Below are positions 7,687 through 14,405 of a stretch of 36,406 nt of DNA, in pieces. Source of the DNA: Gammaproteobacteria bacterium (GTDB taxonomy: Bacteria; Pseudomonadota; Gammaproteobacteria; Steroidobacterales; Steroidobacteraceae); NCBI GenBank assembly GCA_028293745.1, contig JAQGOF010000097.1, forward strand, positions 1 through 36,406, in the 5' to 3' direction. Each line of letters begins with the position of its first letter. The first letter of the stretch is position 1. Both the position numbers and the translations under genes were made by a program. Under the pieces are notes generated by a model. That model made no database searches and was not told where the DNA came from. It saw nothing but the letters and a program-made list of their open reading frames with translations.

Positions 7687-9540
7687 ATGCCCATCCGTGA
7701 CCCAGCACTGCAGACCGAGTCGCAAGCAGGAAAGACCACAGGCGAGCACGAGACACAGACGTTGTCAGGGCACGAGGCCGCTCTACTCGAGAAGTACAGG
7801 ATTGAGCGGGCCAAGCGCATCCGCACCGAGGGACTTGCGCAATTCCGCAAGTCCGAGGGTGAGCTCGCCTACTTCCTGGAGGATCCCTACGCCCGCACGC
7901 CGCTGCAGCGTGCGCCCATGCAAAACGAGGTCGACGTAGTAATCGTTGGCGGCGGCTGGTCGGGCATGCTGACAGCGATCCACCTTCGACAGGCCGGCGT
8001 CAAGGATATCGCCATCATCGAGTCCGGAGGCGATTTCGGAGGCGTTTGGTATTGGAACCGTTATCCGGGCTGCCGGTGCGATGTGGACTCCTTCATCTAC
8101 ATGCCGCTTCTCGAGGAAACCGGCTACATGCCGACCGAGAAGTATGCCAAGTCCGAGGAGATCCGGGCTCATGCCCAGGCGATCGCCAGGCAGTACGACC
8201 TGTATCGGCACGCCGTGTTCCAGACGCGCGTGACTGAGCTTCGCTGGGATGAGGAAGCGGCCAGGTGGATCATCAGCACGGACAGGAAGGACGCGATCAA
8301 GAGCCGGTTCGCATTTGTCGGCAACGGCGCGCTGAACTACCCGAAGCTGCCTGGAATCCCCGGCATCGAGACCTTCAAGGGACATTCGTTCCACAGCAGC
8401 CGCTGGGATTACGCCTATACCGGCGGTGATGCGAACGGTGACCTGGTCAATCTAAAGGACAGGCGCGTCGCCCTGATCGGAACCGGCTCCTCGGGAGTTC
8501 AATGCGTAGCGCCGCTGTCGCAATGGACGAAGCAGCTCTACGTTGTGCAGCGTACACCCGCCGTGGTGAGCATCCGTGGCAACAAGCCCACCGATCCAAG
8601 TTGGGTCAGCTCGCTGAAGGCCGGCTGGGCCAAACAGCGGATGGCCAATTTCGATGGGATCCTCGCGGGACTGGTCCGAGATGAGGACCTGGTGGATGAC
8701 GAATGGACGGACCTCTGGGGTCCGCCGCCGCCACCGCCCGCCGGGGCCGATCTGAGCGAGCTCGCCGCGTTCTTTCAGAAGATCGACATCGAGAAAATGG
8801 ACCGCGTTCGGGCGCGCGTCGATTCCATCGTCAAGGATCCGGCGACCGCAGAAGCGCTGAAGCCCTGGTACAACCGGTTCTGCAAACGCCCGACCTTCAA
8901 TGACGACTATCTCCCGGCCTTCAATCGTCCGAACGTGAAGCTCGTCGATACACAGGGCCGGGGGCTGGATCGTATCACCGAGAACGCGATCGTTTTCGAT
9001 GGTAGGTCGTACGAAGTCGACTGCATCATCTACGCCACCGGCTTCGACCTGCTCACGACATCGCACAAAGCCGGCGGGTTCGAGATTTTCGGACGTGGCG
9101 GGCAAACGATCGACCAGAAGTGGGCAATGGCCGTACGGTCACTGCACGGAATCTATACCCATGGATTTCCTAATCTGTTGTTCGTCGCCGGGATGCGGCA
9201 GGGCTGTCCAACCGTGAATTTCCCCTACATGACCAACGAGCAGGCCTTTCACGCCGCGCAAGTCGTCAAACGCCTGTTGCAGGACAACGTCAGGGTCATG
9301 GAGGTCACCCCCGAGGCCGAAAACAGGTGGTGCGAGATCATCGCCGCGAAATCGAAGGTGAACGTCGAGTATATCCGTGCTTGCACGCCGAGTTTCCTGA
9401 ACGCCGAAGGTGATCTCTCGGAGTTGCCAAAGCAGGCGTTCCCCACAGCCTACGGCGGTGGTCCGTTCGAATACATTGACATCCTGAGGAATTGGCGCGA
9501 GCGCGGCCTCCTCGACGACCTGCACCTCGTTCGCGAATAG
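7687..9540 (+). CDS. Type I Baeyer-Villiger monooxygenase (flavoprotein)
   Basis: FAD- and NADPH-dependent monooxygenase that inserts oxygen beside a ketone, giving an ester or lactone. Seen in the 617-residue protein: FAD Rossmann motif GGGWSG (88-93), GGVWYWNRYPGCRCD (118-132) typical of BVMOs, the fingerprint FKGHSFHSSRW (230-240, FxGxxxHxxxW), the NADPH Rossmann motif GTGSSG (265-270), and ATGFD near the end. The first 80 residues form a helical extension as in the long subgroup (4-hydroxyacetophenone monooxygenase and relatives). The ATG at 7687 is favoured by a purine-rich GGAAAGGAAC upstream. An ATG at 7597 would add 30 residues and lies only about 20 bases after the TAATG box, so it is less likely but possible. 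The gene is alone on its strand and diverges from the SnoaL/FAH/dioxygenase unit. A cyclic or aryl ketone made by one of the cluster SDRs is a likely substrate. Confidence 0.93.
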   Translation: MPIRDPALQTESQAGKTTGEHETQTLSGHEAALLEKYRIERAKRIRTEGLAQFRKSEGELAYFLEDPYARTPLQRAPMQNEVDVVIVGGGWSGMLTAIHLRQAGVKDIAIIESGGDFGGVWYWNRYPGCRCDVDSFIYMPLLEETGYMPTEKYAKSEEIRAHAQAIARQYDLYRHAVFQTRVTELRWDEEAARWIISTDRKDAIKSRFAFVGNGALNYPKLPGIPGIETFKGHSFHSSRWDYAYTGGDANGDLVNLKDRRVALIGTGSSGVQCVAPLSQWTKQLYVVQRTPAVVSIRGNKPTDPSWVSSLKAGWAKQRMANFDGILAGLVRDEDLVDDEWTDLWGPPPPPPAGADLSELAAFFQKIDIEKMDRVRARVDSIVKDPATAEALKPWYNRFCKRPTFNDDYLPAFNRPNVKLVDTQGRGLDRITENAIVFDGRSYEVDCIIYATGFDLLTTSHKAGGFEIFGRGGQTIDQKWAMAVRSLHGIYTHGFPNLLFVAGMRQGCPTVNFPYMTNEQAFHAAQVVKRLLQDNVRVMEVTPEAENRWCEIIAAKSKVNVEYIRACTPSFLNAEGDLSELPKQAFPTAYGGGPFEYIDILRNWRERGLLDDLHLVRE

Positions 9541-9548
9541 AAACGATC

Positions 9549-9560
9549 GTGCCGCGGCAC
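9549..9560. repeat. Perfect 12-base palindrome GTGCCGCGGCAC
   Basis: A perfect palindrome begins 8 bases after the BVMO stop and about 25 bases before the conserved promoter element of TonB receptor 1. It has no loop and no T-run after it, so it is a weak terminator candidate; it could instead be a protein-binding site. Its function is unknown. Confidence 0.35.
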
Positions 9561-9583
9561 GTGTTGTAGGAGTTGTCACGTCT

Positions 9584-9625
9584 AATTCTTGATCAGTTGA
9601 CAAAGAAAGGTGCAATCAGCTACCT
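9584..9625 (+). promoter_or_regulatory. Promoter with TGATCA box upstream of TonB receptor 1
   Basis: TTGACA at 9597-9602, 17 bases, then CTACCT at 9620-9625 fit a sigma-70 promoter with a good -35 and poor -10. AATTC and the palindrome TGATCA (9590-9595) precede it. Nearly the same 42 bases occur upstream of the ferredoxin reductase at 13009-13050. The start codon is 49 bases after the first base of TTGACA, implying a leader of only about 14 bases. A weak -10 plus a conserved box hugging the -35 suggests activator control. Confidence 0.6.
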
Positions 9626-9645
9626 GACACGAGGGGGAAGATCTT

Positions 9646-12030
9646 ATGGTTTCAGGTCGGAATGGGATCGCCCGTACGCTTGCAACGCGGGCCGCCATCA
9701 TTGCATTGCTCGGCCTGACAGGCCGTGCTCCTGCCCAGACGCAAAGTGCCGCATCTGCAGAGGCCGAGGCTCCAAAGGCGGAACTGGGAGAAGTCGTCGT
9801 CACCGCCCAGCGGCGCGCGGAATCCTTGAAAGACGTTCCGATCTCGGTGCAGGCGATTCCCGGTGATCAACTCGCCACCCAGGCAATTAACACCACCTCC
9901 GACCTGGCGGCGATTTCCCCGACGCTCAATTTCTCCACGGGTAACAGCGCCAACGCCTCGGCATTCTCATTGCGCGGGGTCAGCTCGCTTACCTTGCAAA
10001 ATGGTATTCAGCCGAGCACAGCGATGGTCGTCGACGGTGTGGCTGTTGCCCGGCAAGCGGAATTCGTATCCGACCTCGGCGATATCGATCGGATCGAAAT
10101 TCTGAACGGCCCGCAGGGCACGCTCTTTGGAAAGAACTCGACAGCCGGCGTCATCAACATCGTCACAAAACAGCCAACCAACGAGCTGGCAGGAATGGTT
10201 GAAACTCTGGCGACCAACGATTCCGAATTCGGTATCCGTACGATGCTCAACGTGCCGCTCGGAAATGCAGTCCGGCTCCGGGTGAATGCCTTTTACCGGG
10301 ACCAGGCGCCGCTCATCAGGAATCTGAGTGGTCCCGATGTGTTGGGGACCAAGGTTTTTGGCGGGAGCGTGAAACTGGCGGTTGATATCACCGATAATCT
10401 GAATTTGCTGCTCGCCGGCACTTATTCCCATACGAGAAGCAGCGGGGGCCAGCACGTGCCAGTCGGCTTGGGCGTATTTGGGCCCTTGCAGGCTGCCGTC
10501 TATGCTCCGGCGCAGGTGGGCCGCGGAATGACGACGATCAACATGAACGCACCGGCAGTCGATCTGTTCATACCCTGGAATGTCTCGGGCACGCTCAATT
10601 GGCGACTTTCGGATGCCTTGAGCCTGATCTCCATCTCCAGCTTCAGTGGATTCAGCGAAGACAGCGAAGTCTCCATAGATGAGACGCCAGCCGGCATCAT
10701 CGTCGGCCAAGGCCCGCCGACCGTCGGCCCAGGCTATCCCTTCCGGGCCGTGCTGGTGCCGTTCAGGGACCGCTTCCCCGATCGCTTTCATTATTTCTCC
10801 CACGAGGACCGTATCAACTACAACACGGGTCCGATGAACGCCGTCCTGGGGGTGTACTACCAGGACTATCGTGACGCCTATGCGCTGAATTTGCCCTTTA
10901 TTTTCGATGGCAGTCTCGTTGGGGGCGCGCCTGGCGTGCCCTACTACAGCAACCAATATCCGGTTGCGACCATTCGCGACAAGACGCATTCGGTCTTCGG
11001 CGACATGACCGTGCAGCTGCCCCATGCATTCGACGTGTTCGCCGGATTGCGCTATACCTACGAGAAAATCAACGTAAGTTATCATCGCGATGATTTCTTT
11101 GGACCAGCCTCCCTGTTCAATCCGCTCACCGGTGTGTTTGCTGCACCGCCGGTCGCAACACTGAATACGCAGGCGCAGCACCGGGTTTTCAACTTGTCCG
11201 GCCGGGCTGGACTCGAGTACAAACCTACGAACAATCTCAATTACTACTTCTCCTACTCCAGGGGTTATAAGTCTCCTGCCGTTGATGTCAGCCAGAATCT
11301 CGGGCCGGGCTCGGATCCGATCATCAAGCCGGAACTGGCAACAGCCTACGAGGTCGGATCCAAGTTGCGGCTGTTCGAGAATCGGCTCGCGCTGAACGTC
11401 GCGGTGTTTTACGAAGAAATCAAGGGCATCCAGGAAGGCATCATTCCCCCCGGAATCGTGTTCCGTCCGACCCTCGTCAACGCCGGGACGCTCCGGACCC
11501 GCGGTGTGGAAGCAGATGCCCGCTGGGCAGTTACGCCTGAGCTGCGATTCGCCCTGGGGTCCGCCTATAACAAGGCCACCTATGCCGGCTTCCACTACGT
11601 GTGCACCAGCACACAGCTCGCCACCAACACATGTCCAAACGATCCCACCGCCGGATTCCAGGACATAACCGGTCAGCAGGCCATCCAGTCGCCGCGCTGG
11701 AAATATTCCGTGAGCGGCGACTACTCGAGCAGATTTCGCAGCAGCGACCTCAGCTACTATCTGCATGTCGGCTGGACATGGACCGACTCGATCTACTATG
11801 AGCTGGGTCAGGATCCGCTCTCCCGTGAACCCGCCCACGGCTTGCTCGATGCGAGCGTTGGCCTGAAAGGCAGGAACGATCGGTGGGAGATCCAGGCCTT
11901 CGGCAAAAACCTGACGAACCGTTTCCACTATTCCAATTTGAATGACTTCGCCACCATCGGCCAGCCTATCGGCTACCTGTCCCGTGACTTCACACGATAT
12001 GGCGGCATCAGACTTACCTACCGTTTCTGA
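9646..12030 (+). CDS. TonB-dependent outer-membrane receptor 1
   Basis: Outer-membrane beta-barrel receptor of 794 residues that imports a bulky or hydrophobic ligand using TonB energy. The N-terminus is a signal peptide (basic start, hydrophobic AAIIALLGLTGRAPAQ). A TonB-box-like GEVVVTAQRR (about 48-57) follows, then the plug domain with LKDVPISV, LRGVSS, VDGVAVARQAEF, IEILNGPQGTLFGKNSTAGVINIVT, and a 22-strand-type barrel ending LTYRF with terminal Phe. GAGGGGGAAGA precedes the ATG. It is closely similar along its length to receptor 2 at 28693, including the unusual identical segments RGVSSL and QGTLFGKNSTAGVI. Receptors of this kind (without an iron box or siderophore genes nearby) are common in sphingomonad and Nevskiales catabolic clusters. 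Its own promoter element is shared with the ferredoxin reductase gene downstream. Confidence 0.93.
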   Translation: MVSGRNGIARTLATRAAIIALLGLTGRAPAQTQSAASAEAEAPKAELGEVVVTAQRRAESLKDVPISVQAIPGDQLATQAINTTSDLAAISPTLNFSTGNSANASAFSLRGVSSLTLQNGIQPSTAMVVDGVAVARQAEFVSDLGDIDRIEILNGPQGTLFGKNSTAGVINIVTKQPTNELAGMVETLATNDSEFGIRTMLNVPLGNAVRLRVNAFYRDQAPLIRNLSGPDVLGTKVFGGSVKLAVDITDNLNLLLAGTYSHTRSSGGQHVPVGLGVFGPLQAAVYAPAQVGRGMTTINMNAPAVDLFIPWNVSGTLNWRLSDALSLISISSFSGFSEDSEVSIDETPAGIIVGQGPPTVGPGYPFRAVLVPFRDRFPDRFHYFSHEDRINYNTGPMNAVLGVYYQDYRDAYALNLPFIFDGSLVGGAPGVPYYSNQYPVATIRDKTHSVFGDMTVQLPHAFDVFAGLRYTYEKINVSYHRDDFFGPASLFNPLTGVFAAPPVATLNTQAQHRVFNLSGRAGLEYKPTNNLNYYFSYSRGYKSPAVDVSQNLGPGSDPIIKPELATAYEVGSKLRLFENRLALNVAVFYEEIKGIQEGIIPPGIVFRPTLVNAGTLRTRGVEADARWAVTPELRFALGSAYNKATYAGFHYVCTSTQLATNTCPNDPTAGFQDITGQQAIQSPRWKYSVSGDYSSRFRSSDLSYYLHVGWTWTDSIYYELGQDPLSREPAHGLLDASVGLKGRNDRWEIQAFGKNLTNRFHYSNLNDFATIGQPIGYLSRDFTRYGGIRLTYRF

Positions 12031-12076
12031 GCCTGTATGGGAAAGTGCAGGAGAATCCGACGGATAGCCGCGAAGA

Positions 12077-12106
12077 TTGCAGCTGATGCGGCAGGGGGTC
12101 TATAGT
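12077..12106 (+). promoter_or_regulatory. Putative sigma-70 promoter of the IclR gene
   Basis: TTGCAG at 12077-12082, 18 bases, then TATAGT at 12101-12106. This is one of the better -10 hexamers in the window. Transcription would start near 12113, which rules out the in-frame GTG at 12105 as the IclR start. Confidence 0.5.
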
Positions 12107-12167
12107 GGTGCAGGAGGGGCGCGCACGAGCGCAGATCGGCACGAAAACGGTGCGCGGCGGGCCGGCC

Positions 12168-12968
12168 ATGACGCAACGATCAATCAAATCCGCCGAGCGC
12201 ACTCTGCGCCTGTTTGAGCTTTTCTCGCGCCGCCAGGAGCGGCTGACGGTCACCGAGATTGCGCGCGGTCTCGGCATTCCACAACCCAGCGCCAGCATGC
12301 TGCTGACCAATCTGGCTGGGCTCGGCTATCTGGAGTACGACCGGTTCGCCAGATCCTACGCGCCTACAATACGTGTGCTGCTCCTTGGCAGTTGGGTTGG
12401 GCAGCGCCTCGGCGGTCGTCAGTCCCTGGTTGCCCTTCTCGAGGATCTCCATCAAACCGTGGGTGAAGACATCTTTGTCGGCATTCACAATGGCGCTCAC
12501 GCGCAGATCATCCAGGTCGAGCGTGGCAACCATGATCTGAGCATTGACTCCGGTCAAATGTATTCCCTTACCTGTACCTCCATTGGACGAGTACTGCTTG
12601 CGTCAAAGCCCGAGGCTGAGCTCGTCCGGTTGGTGCGTCGTTGCAATGCGGAGGCGACAGAGAGCCGCTCCAGAGTCAATGAAGTTGCTTTCATGGCGGT
12701 TATTGAAGAAGTGCGGCGCAACGGTTATGCGGTTACAACCGGCTATGTCTCAGCCGGGCGGCGGAGTATCGCGGTACCTGTTCCTTCGCGCACGGGTAGA
12801 GTGCTCTTCGGAATCGGCGTCGCCGGGCCAATCGAGCGCATCGAGGCGAAGCGTGAGCTGATTTTGCAGGGCTTGCGCGCATTTCAGGCGGCGATGCTGG
12901 AATCCGACGTCATCAACAACGATAACGCGCGCGCAACCGACGTTCTCAAGGACCGGACCTGCGCGTGA
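12168..12968 (+). CDS. IclR-family transcriptional regulator
   Basis: DNA-binding regulator of 266 residues. The N-terminal winged helix-turn-helix covers about 5-70 (SAERTLRLFELFS, LTVTEIARGLGIPQPSASMLLTNLAGLGYLEYD). The C-terminal effector domain follows (GEDIFVGIHNGAHAQIIQVE, TSIGRVLLAS, VRRNGYAVTTG, AVPVPSRTGRVLFGIGVAG). The ATG at 12168 fits the family start and lies downstream of the predicted promoter; the in-frame GTG at 12105 does not. IclR proteins often control aromatic or terpenoid catabolism as activators or repressors by binding short palindromes. It sits between receptor 1 and the ferredoxin reductase, so it may read either the TGATCA/TTGACA element found on both sides of it or the CATATG modules; the sequence does not decide. 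It begins 137 bases after the receptor stop. Confidence 0.92.
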   Translation: MTQRSIKSAERTLRLFELFSRRQERLTVTEIARGLGIPQPSASMLLTNLAGLGYLEYDRFARSYAPTIRVLLLGSWVGQRLGGRQSLVALLEDLHQTVGEDIFVGIHNGAHAQIIQVERGNHDLSIDSGQMYSLTCTSIGRVLLASKPEAELVRLVRRCNAEATESRSRVNEVAFMAVIEEVRRNGYAVTTGYVSAGRRSIAVPVPSRTGRVLFGIGVAGPIERIEAKRELILQGLRAFQAAMLESDVINNDNARATDVLKDRTCA

Positions 12969-13008
12969 GGCTTGCTGCGACGAGCTGCACGTGAGCGCAT
13001 GCCGCCCG

Positions 13009-13050
13009 AATTCCTGATCACTTGACAAAGAAATCCCCGATCAGCTAGCC
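13009..13050 (+). promoter_or_regulatory. Promoter with TGATCA box upstream of the ferredoxin reductase
   Basis: TGATCA at 13015-13020, TTGACA at 13022-13027, 17 bases, then CTAGCC at 13045-13050. It shares with 9584-9625 the blocks AATTC, TGATCA, TTGACAAAGAAA and ATCAGCTA in the same spacing. The gene start is 52 bases after the first base of TTGACA, close to the 49 of the other copy. This points to joint control of receptor 1 and the reductase/Mop1 unit. Confidence 0.6.
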
Positions 13051-13073
13051 TGCTGCAGCATGGGCGAGCGCTG

Positions 13074-14387
13074 ATGAACTCTTTCAAGGTCGCAGTTGTC
13101 GGGTCCGGTCCGGCGGGAATGTACGCGATCCAGCATCTGCTGGAGCAAACACGCTTCGATGTTGAGATCGATCTGCTCGAACGCCTGCCAACCCCGTGGG
13201 GGCTCGTCAGAGCGGGTGTCGCGCCTGACCACCCGGAAAAGAAGCTGATTGCCGATCGCCTGTTTCAGTTTTTTCTGAAGCGCAGCAACGTGCGCTTTTT
13301 TGGCAATGTCGAGATCGGCTCCGATATCAGTCACGACGAACTGACAGCCTGTTACGACGCGGTCATCTATGCCGTTGGGGCCAGCGATGACAAGCCGATG
13401 GCAATTCCGGGGGAACAATTGCCTGGCAGCTGGTCGGCCCGCCAATTTGTGGCCTGGTATAACGGTCACCCGGACGCCCGCCATCTTCAGTTTGATTTCT
13501 CCAGCCCGCGCGCGGTCATTGTCGGTACCGGTAATGTCGCTCTGGATGTGGCGCGCATGCTGACGCTGCCGGTCGGGCAACTGGCCAGGACGGATATCGC
13601 CGAGCATGCGCTGCAAGCCCTGCAAGCCAGCCGTGTGAAGGAGGTGATCCTGCTGGGGCGCCGGGGCTGTCAGCAGGCGGCATTCCATAACCCTGAGCTC
13701 GAGGAGCTGCTGTATCTCGACGGTGTTGACATACAGATCGAGGCCGATGATTTGTCAGCGCCCGAGCGGACCGGCGCCGATTGGGACACCCGCCGAAAAC
13801 TGGCCACATTGATTCGTTTGCAGGCGCGCAGAGTCGCTACGCCCGTCAAGCGCATCGTGTTCAAATTTCATCATTCGCCAGTGTCGGTCAGCGGCGATAC
13901 ACAGGTGACGGGGGTGCAGGTTCGCAAGTCCGATGGCTCGGGCTCATTGGGTACGATCCAGTGCGGTTTGTTGTTGAGGGCGATTGGGTATCGCGGCAGA
14001 GCGCTGGCGGGGCTGCCCTTTGATGTGCAAACAGGCGTCGTCAGCAATATTGCAGGCCGGGTCATGGATAGCTCCGGGCCGCGGACGGGTGTCTATGTAA
14101 CCGGCTGGATCAAGAGGGGTCCCCGCGGTGTGATTGGCTCGAATAAACAGTGCGCCGCTGAAACCGTGGGCTGCCTGCTGGAGGATGCCCGAGCGGGAAA
14201 ATTGTCTCGTCCCAACGCCGACGCGCTACTGCAGGGACTCGCACGCCGGCGGCAGGTGGTGTCATTTCGGGGTTGGCAACACATCGACCGGGCTGAGCGT
14301 CAGGCCGGAAGCGCCCAGAGGCGCCCGCGGATCAAACAGACCGATATTGGCGAGCTGCTGGCCTCGGCCGGAAGCCCAAAGCCGTAG
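13074..14387 (+). CDS. Adrenodoxin reductase-type ferredoxin-NADP+ reductase (FprA-like)
   Basis: FAD enzyme of 437 residues that passes electrons between NADP(H) and a ferredoxin in the cytoplasm. FAD motif GSGPAG (10-15), the adrenodoxin reductase hallmark PTPWGLVRAGVAPDHPEKK (39-57), NADP motif GTGNVALDVAR (151-161) and the C-terminal FAD contact GWIKRGPRGVIGSNK are all present. Length fits mycobacterial FprA. No strong ribosome site precedes the ATG; a 4-codon frame (13060-13074, MGER) ends in TGATG on the start codon and may couple translation. The Mop1 gene starts 14 bases after its stop. No ferredoxin lies next to it, but the one at 31976 resembles the ferredoxin part of FprB, the fused relative of FprA. 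I infer that the two proteins serve one electron chain for the Mop enzymes. Confidence 0.93.
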   Translation: MNSFKVAVVGSGPAGMYAIQHLLEQTRFDVEIDLLERLPTPWGLVRAGVAPDHPEKKLIADRLFQFFLKRSNVRFFGNVEIGSDISHDELTACYDAVIYAVGASDDKPMAIPGEQLPGSWSARQFVAWYNGHPDARHLQFDFSSPRAVIVGTGNVALDVARMLTLPVGQLARTDIAEHALQALQASRVKEVILLGRRGCQQAAFHNPELEELLYLDGVDIQIEADDLSAPERTGADWDTRRKLATLIRLQARRVATPVKRIVFKFHHSPVSVSGDTQVTGVQVRKSDGSGSLGTIQCGLLLRAIGYRGRALAGLPFDVQTGVVSNIAGRVMDSSGPRTGVYVTGWIKRGPRGVIGSNKQCAAETVGCLLEDARAGKLSRPNADALLQGLARRRQVVSFRGWQHIDRAERQAGSAQRRPRIKQTDIGELLASAGSPKP

Positions 14388-14390
14388 GTA

Positions 14391-14405
14391 CGAGGTGGGT
14401 CATGA
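14391..14405 (+). pseudogene. Vestigial ferredoxin C-terminus in front of Mop1
   Basis: The 15 bases before and over the Mop1 start read as codons Arg-Gly-Gly-Ser-stop, overlapping ATG as ATGA. At Mop2 the real ferredoxin ends Arg-Gly-Glu-Ser-stop (32252-32266) with the same overlap. The two stretches match at 13 of 15 bases, and the match continues into the Mop genes. This looks like the leftover end of a ferredoxin gene that once preceded Mop1. The stretch is short, so the reading is tentative. Confidence 0.4.

Noticed and set aside
9549..9560. GTGCCGCGGCAC as a rho-independent terminator
   Set aside because: There is no loop and no T-run; it is kept only as a palindrome of unknown role.
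9967..11928. A 653-codon open frame on the minus strand
   Set aside because: It lies fully antisense to TonB receptor 1, has no family-like motifs, and is explained by GC-rich codon bias; a similar antisense frame occurs opposite receptor 2 (29179-30729).
12077..12106. GTG at 12105 as the IclR start
   Set aside because: It overlaps the predicted -10 TATAGT, and the extra 21 residues carry no family similarity.
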